From NCBI RefSeq assembly GCF_001953885.1, contig NZ_MQUS01000044.1, forward strand, positions 10,680 to 57,504: a stretch of 46,825 nt of DNA. The letters are read 5' to 3'. Source of the DNA: Streptomyces sp. IMTB 2501 (GTDB taxonomy: Bacteria > Actinomycetota > Actinomycetes > Streptomycetales > Streptomycetaceae). The position numbers and the translations under genes are program-made. The notes under the pieces were generated by a model. The model saw only the letters and a list, made by a program, of their open reading frames with translations, made no database searches and had not been told where the DNA came from. Below, in pieces: positions 25,332 to 33,778 of the stretch (its first letter is position 1; every line of letters starts with the position of its first letter).

Positions 25332-26801
25332 ATGTTCTGGCTCAACGCAGAGCCCCGTCCGCGCAAGGCCTTGGCCCTGGCCGCCGTACTGGCAGCCGGC
25401 ACGGCTCTGGCCCTGGCCGGCCCGGCGAACCCCGCTGCTCACGCGGCCTCCGGCACCCTGGGCGCGGCAGCGGCCGACAGCGGCCGCTACTTCGGCACAG
25501 CCGTGGCCGCGGGCCGCCTCGGCGACCCGACGTACTCCACCATTCTCGACCGGGAGTTCAACATGATCACCCCGGAGAACGAGATGAAGTGGGACACCAC
25601 CGAACCCTCCCGCGGCAACTTCAACTTCGGGCCCGGCGACCAGATCGTCAGCCACGCCGCCGCGCACGGGCAGCGAATGCGCGGGCACACGCTCGTCTGG
25701 CACTCCCAGCTGCCCGGCTGGGTCAGCTCCATCAGGGATGCGAACACCCTGCGCGGTGTGATGGACAACCACATCACCACCGAGATGAACCACTTCAAGG
25801 GCAAGATCTACGCCTGGGACGTGGTCAACGAGGCGTTCGCCGACGACGGCAGCGGCCGGCAGCGCAGTTCGGTGTTCCACGACGTGCTGGGCAACGGCTT
25901 CATCGAGGAGGCGTTCCGCACCGCACGGACGGCCGACCCCTCCGCCAAGCTCTGCTACAACGACTACAACATCGAGAACTGGTCCGACGCCAAGACCCAG
26001 GGCGTCTACAGCATGGTGCGCGACTTCAAGGCGCGCGGCGTGCCCATCGACTGCGTTGGCTTCCAGTCCCATTTCGGCACCGGCGGCCCGCCGGCCAGCT
26101 TCCAGACCACCCTGTCCAACTTCGCCGCGCTCGGCGTCGACGTACAGATAACCGAGCTGGACATCGCGCAGGCGCCGGCAACCGCGTACGCGAACACCGT
26201 CAAGGCGTGCATGAACGTGGCGCGTTGCACCGGCATCACCGTGTGGGGCATCCGGGACAGCGACTCCTGGCGCAGCGGGGAGAACCCGCTGCTGTTCGAC
26301 AACAACGGCAACAAGAAGCCCGCGTACGACGCGGCCCTGTCGGCGCTGGGCGGCAGTTCGGGGAACTCGGGCGGCATCGTCGCGGGAACGGTGTACTCGC
26401 TGACCGACGTCGCCGCGGGCCGGGCGTTGGACGTGCCGGGCGGGCAGACGGCGAACGGCACGTCCCTGCAGGTCTGGGACGCCAGTGGCGCCGCGAACCA
26501 GCAGTGGCGGGCGAGTCAGAACAGTGACGGTTCCTACACCCTGACCAACGTCGGCAGCGGGCGGGTGCTGGACGAGCCGGGCGGGCAGACGGGCAGCGGC
26601 ACGCGGATGGAGATCTGGGACTCCAACGGCGGCGCGAACCAGCACTGGCGTGCGAGCCGGAACGGCGACGGTTCCTACACCCTGACCAATGCCGCGTCCG
26701 GCCGGGCGCTGGAGGTCCCCGCGGGGCAGAGCGCCAACGGGAGTCCCGTCCAGGTCTGGGACTCCAACGGCGGTGCCAACCAGCACTGGAACCTCAGGTG
26801 A
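25332..26801 (+). CDS. secreted GH10-CBM13 endo-beta-1,4-xylanase
   Basis: A 489-residue xylanase. A Sec signal (1-38) ends AAHA. GH10 spans about 40-345 with acid/base E167 in WDVVNEAFADD and nucleophile E275 in ITELDIAQ, and is very like Streptomyces XlnA (SGRYFGTA, ITVWGIRDSDSWR). The C-terminal CBM13 (355-489) is of a different subtype from those of its neighbours, with three repeats of the form SLTDVAAGRALDVPGGQ and QxW endings. ATG 25332 has AAGGAGAA upstream. The neighbouring CE3 gene would deacetylate the same xylan chain. A terminator follows it. Confidence 0.92.
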   Translation: MFWLNAEPRPRKALALAAVLAAGTALALAGPANPAAHAASGTLGAAAADSGRYFGTAVAAGRLGDPTYSTILDREFNMITPENEMKWDTTEPSRGNFNFGPGDQIVSHAAAHGQRMRGHTLVWHSQLPGWVSSIRDANTLRGVMDNHITTEMNHFKGKIYAWDVVNEAFADDGSGRQRSSVFHDVLGNGFIEEAFRTARTADPSAKLCYNDYNIENWSDAKTQGVYSMVRDFKARGVPIDCVGFQSHFGTGGPPASFQTTLSNFAALGVDVQITELDIAQAPATAYANTVKACMNVARCTGITVWGIRDSDSWRSGENPLLFDNNGNKKPAYDAALSALGGSSGNSGGIVAGTVYSLTDVAAGRALDVPGGQTANGTSLQVWDASGAANQQWRASQNSDGSYTLTNVGSGRVLDEPGGQTGSGTRMEIWDSNGGANQHWRASRNGDGSYTLTNAASGRALEVPAGQSANGSPVQVWDSNGGANQHWNLR

Positions 26802-26847
26802 GGCGATCGGAACCGAGCGCTCGCACCTGATCCCCCGACGAACGCCT

Positions 26848-26877
26848 GCGTCCGGCACTCCGGTCGTCGCCGGACGC
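26848..26877 (+). terminator. terminator after the GH10-CBM13 gene
   Basis: GCGTCCGGC (26848-26856) pairs perfectly with GCCGGACGC (26869-26877) around a 12-base loop, followed by gggttt. It marks the only gap above 100 bases inside the enzyme run. Confidence 0.65.
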
Positions 26878-26956
26878 GGGTTTCGGCTGCCCTCAGAGCG
26901 GTCTGACCAGGGAAAACATGGGATGGATCGCGCTCTGGACGACTCGGAAACTTCTA

Positions 26957-26988
26957 TTGACAGGCCCATGACCGTGTGGGATCACTAT
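26957..26988 (+). promoter_or_regulatory. possible promoter of the second half of the enzyme run
   Basis: TTGACA (26957-26962) is followed by CACTAT (26983-26988) at a long 20-base spacing. The 273-base gap with a terminator before it makes a new promoter likely, but the -10 is uncertain. Confidence 0.35.
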
Positions 26989-27074
26989 GCGACATGGGAT
27001 GTCTGAGTGTTCCCTGTGCGTGCAGTGGCACTCTCCGTCCCCTCCCTCCCCCCCCGCATATCCGAGGACACAGA

Positions 27075-28586
27075 ATGCAGCCTCCATCCGCTCCGCACCG
27101 CAGCCCCGCGGCTCGTGCATCGCGCTTACCGGCTGCGGCCGCAGTATCCGTGATGGCGCTGCTGGCCATGTTGCTGGCGACCGCGCCGACCTGGTCGGTG
27201 CCAATGTCCGCGGCAGCCCTGGTGAGCTCGCCGTCGGGGCGGTGCCTGGATGTCAAGGGCAACGTCGACACGCCGCGCACGGGGCTGGAGATCTGGGACT
27301 GCAACGGCCAGGCCAACCAGGCGTTCGAGCTCACGGCGGCGAGTGAGCTGAGGACGATGAACGGCACCCGGTGCGTGGACGCCTACGACACCCGGACGGC
27401 TCCCGGAGCCCCGGTGGTCGTCCGGGGGTGCGACGGGCGGGCGACCCAGGTCTGGCGGCAGAACTCCGACGGGTCCGTCACCGGCGTCGCCTCCGGATTC
27501 TGCCTGGACGTGAGCGGGGCGGGAACGGCCGACGGCACCGCGGTCATCCTGTGGACCTGCAACGGCCAGAGCAACCAGAAGTGGACCACGCCGACACCTC
27601 CGCCCCCACCCCCGGCGGGCGGGTCGGGCCCGTGCGACATCTACGCCGCGGGCGGTACGCCGTGCGTGGCCGCGCACAGCACCGTGCGGGCGCTCTACGG
27701 TTCGTACAACGGCTCCCTCTACCAGGTCAGACGCGCCTCGGACAACGCCACCAGGGACATCGGCGTGCTGGCGTCGGGCGGCTTCGCCGACGCGGCGGCG
27801 CAGGACGCGTTCTGCGCGGGCACCTCGTGCGTGATCACGGTCGTCCGCGACCAGTCCGGACACGGCAACGACCTGTGGTACCAGGGATCGGCCCAGGTCC
27901 CGGGGTCGAGTCAGAGCAGTCCCGCGAAGGCGACGTCCGATTCGCTGACGGCCGGCGGCAGCAAGGCGTACTCGCTGTACATCAACCCCGGCAACAGCTA
28001 CTGGCGGGACGGCCATCTGACGGGCGTACCGACCGGTGCCGCACCCGAAGGGGCGTACATGGTGACCAGCGGCACCCACGTCAACAGCGGCTGCTGCTTC
28101 GACTACGGCAACAGTGAGACGACCAGGAAGGCCGATGCCGCCGGGGCGATGGACGCGATCAACTTCGGCACCCAGTGCTGGTTCGGCGGCTGCTCGGGCA
28201 GCGGCCCCTGGGTGCAGGCCGATCTCGAATGGGGCCTGTACCCCGGCGGCAGCCAGTCCTGGAACCCCAACCAGCGGGCGTTTCCGAGCAAGTTCGTCAC
28301 CGCGATGCTGAAGAACAACGGCACGACGAGGTTCGCCCTCAAGGGCGGCAACGCCCAGTCCGGCAGCCTGACCACCCTGTGGGACGGCGGGCTGCCCGGC
28401 GGATACAACCCCATGAAGAAACAAGGAGCCATCGTGCTGGGCAGCGGCGGCGACTGCTGCAAGCCCGGCGGCGGCGCCAACCTGAGCGCCGGCACCTTCT
28501 ACGAGGGAGCCATGGTCGCCGGCTACCCCTCGGACGCGACCGACAACGCGGTGCAGGCCAACATCACCGCCGCCGGCTACCGCTGA
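27075..28586 (+). CDS. secreted CBM13-GH54 alpha-L-arabinofuranosidase
   Basis: A 503-residue enzyme with the reverse domain order of its paralogue at 19916. A Sec signal is followed by CBM13 (46-171), a proline linker (TPTPPPPPP) and GH54 (185-503). GH54 keeps SGCCFDYGN, the nucleophile Glu in QADLEWGLY and the acid/base Asp in GSGGDCC; here DCC replaces the DNS of the other two copies. ATG 27075 has GAGGA six bases upstream. It opens the second half of the run, 42 bases before the GH27 gene. It should act on arabinofuranose side chains. Confidence 0.9.
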   Translation: MQPPSAPHRSPAARASRLPAAAAVSVMALLAMLLATAPTWSVPMSAAALVSSPSGRCLDVKGNVDTPRTGLEIWDCNGQANQAFELTAASELRTMNGTRCVDAYDTRTAPGAPVVVRGCDGRATQVWRQNSDGSVTGVASGFCLDVSGAGTADGTAVILWTCNGQSNQKWTTPTPPPPPPAGGSGPCDIYAAGGTPCVAAHSTVRALYGSYNGSLYQVRRASDNATRDIGVLASGGFADAAAQDAFCAGTSCVITVVRDQSGHGNDLWYQGSAQVPGSSQSSPAKATSDSLTAGGSKAYSLYINPGNSYWRDGHLTGVPTGAAPEGAYMVTSGTHVNSGCCFDYGNSETTRKADAAGAMDAINFGTQCWFGGCSGSGPWVQADLEWGLYPGGSQSWNPNQRAFPSKFVTAMLKNNGTTRFALKGGNAQSGSLTTLWDGGLPGGYNPMKKQGAIVLGSGGDCCKPGGGANLSAGTFYEGAMVAGYPSDATDNAVQANITAAGYR

Positions 28587-28628
28587 CCCGCACCCAGCTC
28601 CCCAACCCGCCCCAGGAGTCGATGACTT

Positions 28629-30281
28629 ATGCCCACGACCACTGCGAGAGCCAGGCGTCCCCGGTCGCTGTCCCCGCTACGTTCCCTGCGCAGAACCCTC
28701 GCGCTCGCCTTCTCGACCATCCTGCTCACCGCGACCGCGCCCCTCCTCTCCCTCGGCACGGCAGGGCCCGCCGCCGCACTCGGCAACGGGCTCGCGCCGA
28801 CCCCGCAGATGGGCTTCAACGACTGGAACGCGTACGGCTGCAACGTCACCGAGTCGCTGATCAAGTCCACCGCCCAGGCCATGCACACCAACGGCATGCA
28901 GGCGGCCGGCTATTCGTACGTCAACATCGACGACTGCTGGATGACCCACAACCGCGACTCCGGCGGCCACCTGGTGCCGGACCCGGCCAAGTTCCCCGAC
29001 GGCATCAAGGGCACCGCGGACTACGTGCACTCGCTCGGGCTGAAGCTGGGGATCTACGAGGACGCGGGCACCGCGACCTGTGCGGGATACCCCGGCAGCC
29101 TGGGCCACGAGACCACGGACGCGCAGTCGTTCGCGGCGTGGGGCGTGGACTACCTGAAGTACGACAACTGCAACAACACCGGTGTGCCGGCGCGGACCCG
29201 GTACGCGGCGATGCGGGACGCCCTGGCGGCCACCGGACGGCCGATCCTGTACAGCCTGTGCAACTGGGGCCAGGAGAACGTGTGGACCTGGGGCGCGGAC
29301 GTCGGCAACAGCTGGCGCACCACCGGCGACATCAGCCCGACCTTCTCCAGCATGCTGTCGATCTTCCACAGCAACGTGGGACTGGCCTCCTACGCCGGAC
29401 CCGGCCACTGGAACGACCCAGACATGCTGGAGGTCGGCAACGGCTCGATGACGGCCACCGAGAACCGCAGCGAGTTCAGTCTGTGGGCGGAGATGGCCGC
29501 ACCGCTCGTCGCGGGCACCAACATCCCCTCGGCCAGCTCCGACACCCTGTCCGTCCTGACCAACTCCCGGGTGATCGAGGTCGACCAGGACCCCCTCGGC
29601 AAGCAGGGGACCATGGTGTCCTCCTCGGGCGGCCTGGACGTGCTGGCCAAGCCACTGGCCAACGGAGACGTGTCGGTGGCGCTGTTCAACGAGACGGGAT
29701 CCACGGCGACCATCACCACCACCGCTTCGGCGATCGGGAAGACCGGGGCGTCCGCCTACACCCTCACCGACCTGTGGTCGGGCGCGTCCTCGACCACCTC
29801 CGGCACCATCAGCGCCTCGGTACCGGCACACGGCACGGTCATGTACCGGGTGGCGGGCGGCACCAGCGGTGGCGGCGGCACCAGCGTGACCGGTCCGCTG
29901 CACGCGGTCGGCGCGGGCAAGTGCCTGGACGTGCCGAACTCCACCACGACCGCGGGCACCCAGGTGGAGATCTGGAGCTGCAACGGCGGCGCCAACCAGA
30001 CCTGGACGCACACCGCCTCCAACCAGCTCACCGTCTACTCCGGCAGGGGTCAGATGTGCCTGGACGCCTACAACAACCAGACCACACCGGGGACGAAGGT
30101 GGAGATCTGGCAGTGCAACGGTCAGAGCAACCAGCAGTGGTCGCTGAACTCCGACGGCACGATCACCGGCGTCCAGTCCGGCCTGTGCCTGGACGTCACC
30201 GGCGGGGCCACGGCTGACGGAACCCTCGCCCAGCTGTGGACCTGCAACGGCGGCAGCGGCCAGCGGTGGACGCTGGGCTGA
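28629..30281 (+). CDS. secreted GH27-CBM13 alpha-galactosidase
   Basis: A 550-residue enzyme. The Sec signal (about 1-50) is long and Arg-rich. GH27 carries YVNIDDCW (D101-D102), the nucleophile D179 in YLKYDNCN and the acid/base D234 in SWRTTGDIS, then a C-terminal beta domain and CBM13 (about 420-550). A related Streptomyces GH27-CBM13 enzyme is a beta-L-arabinopyranosidase that has Glu where alpha-galactosidases have Asp in the DD motif. The intact DD here favours alpha-galactosidase. Both sugars would fit the side chains addressed by its neighbours. Confidence 0.9.
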   Translation: MPTTTARARRPRSLSPLRSLRRTLALAFSTILLTATAPLLSLGTAGPAAALGNGLAPTPQMGFNDWNAYGCNVTESLIKSTAQAMHTNGMQAAGYSYVNIDDCWMTHNRDSGGHLVPDPAKFPDGIKGTADYVHSLGLKLGIYEDAGTATCAGYPGSLGHETTDAQSFAAWGVDYLKYDNCNNTGVPARTRYAAMRDALAATGRPILYSLCNWGQENVWTWGADVGNSWRTTGDISPTFSSMLSIFHSNVGLASYAGPGHWNDPDMLEVGNGSMTATENRSEFSLWAEMAAPLVAGTNIPSASSDTLSVLTNSRVIEVDQDPLGKQGTMVSSSGGLDVLAKPLANGDVSVALFNETGSTATITTTASAIGKTGASAYTLTDLWSGASSTTSGTISASVPAHGTVMYRVAGGTSGGGGTSVTGPLHAVGAGKCLDVPNSTTTAGTQVEIWSCNGGANQTWTHTASNQLTVYSGRGQMCLDAYNNQTTPGTKVEIWQCNGQSNQQWSLNSDGTITGVQSGLCLDVTGGATADGTLAQLWTCNGGSGQRWTLG

Positions 30282-30315
30282 CCCCGTCCTCCCCACCGCC
30301 ACCCAGGAGGTCTCC

Positions 30316-31842
30316 TTGCCCGGATCAGCAACCGATCGCCGACGAAGGCGTTTCCCGGCCGTGCTCCTGATCGCCCTGGCGATGGCCCTGGCCGCGCTCG
30401 GGACACCCTCGTTCGCCACCTCCGCGCGGACCGGCACACCCGCCGCCGGCCACGCGCCCGTACCCGCGGCGGACGCATCGCTTCCGTGCGACCTCTACGC
30501 GGCGGGCGGCACGCCGTGCGTGACGGCGCACGCCACCACCAGGGCGCTCTTCGCGGCGTACAACGGGCCGCTGTACCAGATCCAGCGGTCCTCCGATCAC
30601 ACATACCGCGACATCGGAGTGCTCACCGCGGGCGGGTACGCCGACGGCGCCTCCCAGGTGTCGTTCTGCGCCGGTACGTCCTGCACGATCACGAAGATCT
30701 ACGACCAGACCGCCAGGCACAACGACATGCCGATCTCCTGGGGCGGCTACTGGAAGGGCCCGGGTCCGAACGGATCCGACGTCGGGGCGGACGCCATGGC
30801 CCTGCCGGTGACCGCGGCCGGTCACCAGGTGTTCGGTGTCAAGGTCACCCCGGGCGTCGGTTACCGTCTCGACCACGCGAGCGGCGTGCCCACCGGCGCC
30901 CAGCCCGAGGGCATCTACATGGTGACCTCGTCGAACTACACGAGCCAGTGGTGCTGCTTCGACTACGGCAGCGGCGAGAACTCCCACACGGACACCGGCA
31001 ACGCCACCATGAACGCCATCTACTGGGGCACCGCCTGCTGGTTCGGCGGCTGCACGGGCAGCGGCCCGTGGGTCGAGGCCGACCTGGAGAACGGCATGTT
31101 CCACACCAACACCGGCTCCAACAAGGACCCGAACAACCCGGGCGTGCACTATCCGTTCGTCAGCGCGTGGCTGAAGAACAACGGCACCAGCAACTTCACT
31201 CTCAAATACGGCAACGGCACGAGCGGCGGCCTGACCACCACCTTCTCCGGCCCCCTGCCCAACGGCTACTCACCGATGAAGGTCGACAGTTCGGTCCTGC
31301 TCGGCACCGGGGGTGACAACAGTCCCAATGGCGTGGGCGAGTTCTTCGAAGGCGCGATCACGGCCGGCTATCCGTCCGACGCCACCGAGTACGCGGTCCA
31401 GGCCGCCATCACCGCCGCCAACTACGGAACGGGAAGCGGTAGCGGCACGACCGGTGCCGTGCACGCGGTGGGTGCGGCCAAGTGTCTCGACGTGCCGGGC
31501 GCATCCACGACGGCGGGTACGCAGCCGCAGATCTGGGACTGCAACGGCGCGGTGAACCAGACGTGGACCGCGACCGCGTCCCACCAGCTCACCGTGTACT
31601 CCGGCAGCAGCCAAGTGTGCCTGGACGCCTACAACAAGGGCACCAGCCCCGGCACGAAGGTCATCACCTGGCCCTGCAACGGCCAGACCAACCAGCAGTG
31701 GAACCTCAACGCCAACGGCACCGTCACCAGTGCCCAGTCCGGCCTGTGTCTGGACGTGACCGGCGCCGCCACCGCCAACGGCAGCCTCGTACAGCTGTGG
31801 ACCTGCAACGGCGGATCCAACCAGAAGTGGTCGCTGAGCTGA
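30316..31842 (+). CDS. secreted GH54-CBM13 alpha-L-arabinofuranosidase, TTG start
   Basis: A 508-residue paralogue of the enzymes at 19916 and 27075. The start is a TTG at 30316, six bases after a strong AGGAGG. A Sec signal (core AVLLIALAMALAAL) precedes GH54 (57-373) with CCFDYGS, the nucleophile Glu in VEADLENGMF and the acid/base Asp in GTGGDNSP. CBM13 (about 380-508) is very similar to those of the 19916 and 28629 proteins. It lies 34 bases after the GH27 gene. Having three GH54 enzymes in one run suggests specialisation for different arabinose linkages. Confidence 0.9.
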   Translation: MPGSATDRRRRRFPAVLLIALAMALAALGTPSFATSARTGTPAAGHAPVPAADASLPCDLYAAGGTPCVTAHATTRALFAAYNGPLYQIQRSSDHTYRDIGVLTAGGYADGASQVSFCAGTSCTITKIYDQTARHNDMPISWGGYWKGPGPNGSDVGADAMALPVTAAGHQVFGVKVTPGVGYRLDHASGVPTGAQPEGIYMVTSSNYTSQWCCFDYGSGENSHTDTGNATMNAIYWGTACWFGGCTGSGPWVEADLENGMFHTNTGSNKDPNNPGVHYPFVSAWLKNNGTSNFTLKYGNGTSGGLTTTFSGPLPNGYSPMKVDSSVLLGTGGDNSPNGVGEFFEGAITAGYPSDATEYAVQAAITAANYGTGSGSGTTGAVHAVGAAKCLDVPGASTTAGTQPQIWDCNGAVNQTWTATASHQLTVYSGSSQVCLDAYNKGTSPGTKVITWPCNGQTNQQWNLNANGTVTSAQSGLCLDVTGAATANGSLVQLWTCNGGSNQKWSLS

Positions 31843-31890
31843 ACCGACAAATCGCTGTATCGCTGAACCGCCGGCCCATAGGAGGTCCGT

Positions 31891-33723
31891 ATGAGGACGC
31901 GAGCGAGGGACCGCCGTGTGCTGCTTACCGTCGGCGTCGTGTTGGCGTTCGTGCTGCAGCTGCTGTCGGCGGCCGGGAGCCGTGCCGCCACGGGCGAGGC
32001 GCTGAGCGTGAACCTGGCGTCGACGCGAGGCCCGTCGACCGGTGTGGGTGAGGGGTTTCTCTACGGCTTCACCCAGGACGGCAGCCAGCCTGTGGACCAG
32101 TTCGTCCAGCCGCTGGGGATCAACGCGTTCCGCGGCGGGGGCTGGTTCTCCGGCGGCTGGATCAAGGACAACTACCAGTACGGCGCGGCCAGCCGGGCCG
32201 ACGTCGACTCGATCATCGCGCAGGCGAAACGGCTGACCCAGCCGCCGTACCACGCCCAGTACCAGGTGCTGGTCAGCGACATCTACGGCGCGAACGGCGG
32301 CCAGCCGTCCAACACGATGTACCCGTGCGACAACGGCAACTGCGCGAACTGGATCAGCTTCATCGACTCCAGCGTGGGAGCGCTCCAGGCGTCGGGGCTG
32401 AAGTTCTCCTACGACATCTGGAACGAGCCCGACATCTCCTACTTCTGGACCCGGGGTGTCAACAGCGCCCAGTACTTCCAGATGTGGGACACCGCTTACC
32501 GGGAGATCCGGCGCATCGCCCCCACGGCGCAGATCGTGGGCCCCTCGTTCGCCTACACCCCGCAAGGCAGGTCAGGGCAGTGGCAGACCTGGCTCGCGCA
32601 CGTGAAGGCGGCTGGGACGGTGCCTGACATGATCACCAACCATGACGAGGGCGACGTCGACGACCCCGTCACCGTCTCGCAGTCTCTCAACAGTGCGCTC
32701 AGCAGGGCGGGCATCGGGGCGCGGCCGCTGTCCGCCAACGAGTACCAGCCCGCCGACCGGCAGACCGCCGGGGTGACGGCCTGGTACCTGGCGCGGTTCG
32801 CGCAGTCCGGGTACGCCAACGCGATGCGCGGCAACTGGGTGTGCTGCGTCACGCCGAACCTGACGGGAGTCCTCACCCAGAGCGGGGGCAGCTGGCAGCC
32901 GACCGGCAACTGGTGGGCGCTTCGGGACTACGCCGACATGACCGGCACCCTCGTCGACACCTCCGGCCAGGTCGGGTCGACGGCCATCGCGGCCTCCCAG
33001 GACTCCGCCGCCGGGCGCGCGGTGGCCGTCATCGGCGATTCCAACGGCTACACCGGCGCCGTGTCCGTGACCTTCAACGGGCTATCGTCCGTGCCCTGGC
33101 TGACGAACACCGGCAGCGTCCACGTCACCGTGCACCGCATCCCGGACCAGGCGCCGCTCGCCGCCCCGCAGACCGTGTACGACCAGAACGTCAGCACCTC
33201 CGGCGGCTCGATCAGCGTGCCGTTCACGTTCCAGGCCTCGCACGACGCCTTCGCCGTCTATCTGACCCCGGCAACGTCCGGCGGCGGAGGCTTCCCGGAC
33301 GGCTACCACCAACTCGTGGTCGCAAGCAACCAGTTGTGCCTTGACGTGTACGGCAACTCCGGTACCGCGGGCGCCGCGATCGACCAGTGGACCTGCAACG
33401 GGCAGGGCAACCAGCAGTTCCGGTTCGTGCCGGCCTCGGACGGCTACGGCGAACTGCGCACCCAGAGCTCCGGCCAGGACGTGGCAGTCGCCGGCAGTTC
33501 CACGGCAGCAGGCACCCCGGACATCGTCCAGCAGGCCCCCGGCACGGCGCCGAGCGCCCTCTGGCTGCCCGTGCGCCAGTCCGACGGCACCTACGCCTTC
33601 CAGAACCGCAACAGCGGTCTGTGCCTGGACGTCTACGGTGCCGGCGGCACCGCGGGACAGCAGCTGGACCAGTGGCAGTGCAAGAACGCGCCGGGCACCA
33701 ACCAGGACTTCGCCGTCCGCTGA
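31891..33723 (+). CDS. secreted clan GH-A glycosidase of uncertain family with CBM13
   Basis: A 610-residue protein. A Sec signal (1-32) is followed by a predicted beta/alpha barrel with FSYDIWNEPDISYFW (E179, likely acid/base) and PLSANEYQPADR (E284, likely nucleophile), the spacing and context of clan GH-A. A beta-rich domain (about 350-455) and a CBM13 (463-610) complete it. It resembles GH39 most, but the surrounding sequence (INAFRGGGWFSGGWIKDN, MITNHDEGDVDD) does not match any family I know well. AGGAGG precedes the ATG. Within a run of arabinosidases and galactosidases it may cut the main chain or a neutral side chain. Confidence 0.8.
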   Translation: MRTRARDRRVLLTVGVVLAFVLQLLSAAGSRAATGEALSVNLASTRGPSTGVGEGFLYGFTQDGSQPVDQFVQPLGINAFRGGGWFSGGWIKDNYQYGAASRADVDSIIAQAKRLTQPPYHAQYQVLVSDIYGANGGQPSNTMYPCDNGNCANWISFIDSSVGALQASGLKFSYDIWNEPDISYFWTRGVNSAQYFQMWDTAYREIRRIAPTAQIVGPSFAYTPQGRSGQWQTWLAHVKAAGTVPDMITNHDEGDVDDPVTVSQSLNSALSRAGIGARPLSANEYQPADRQTAGVTAWYLARFAQSGYANAMRGNWVCCVTPNLTGVLTQSGGSWQPTGNWWALRDYADMTGTLVDTSGQVGSTAIAASQDSAAGRAVAVIGDSNGYTGAVSVTFNGLSSVPWLTNTGSVHVTVHRIPDQAPLAAPQTVYDQNVSTSGGSISVPFTFQASHDAFAVYLTPATSGGGGFPDGYHQLVVASNQLCLDVYGNSGTAGAAIDQWTCNGQGNQQFRFVPASDGYGELRTQSSGQDVAVAGSSTAAGTPDIVQQAPGTAPSALWLPVRQSDGTYAFQNRNSGLCLDVYGAGGTAGQQLDQWQCKNAPGTNQDFAVR

Positions 33724-33778
33724 TGCCGCACCCGACGCGGACCGCGAACCCCACCGACCTGCGAAAGGAACCCCCACC

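Noticed and set aside
28629..30281. Beta-L-arabinopyranosidase identity for the GH27 enzyme
   Set aside because: The intact Asp-Asp motif (D101-D102) favours galactose. The arabinopyranosidase variant carries Glu there, although substrate tests could change this.
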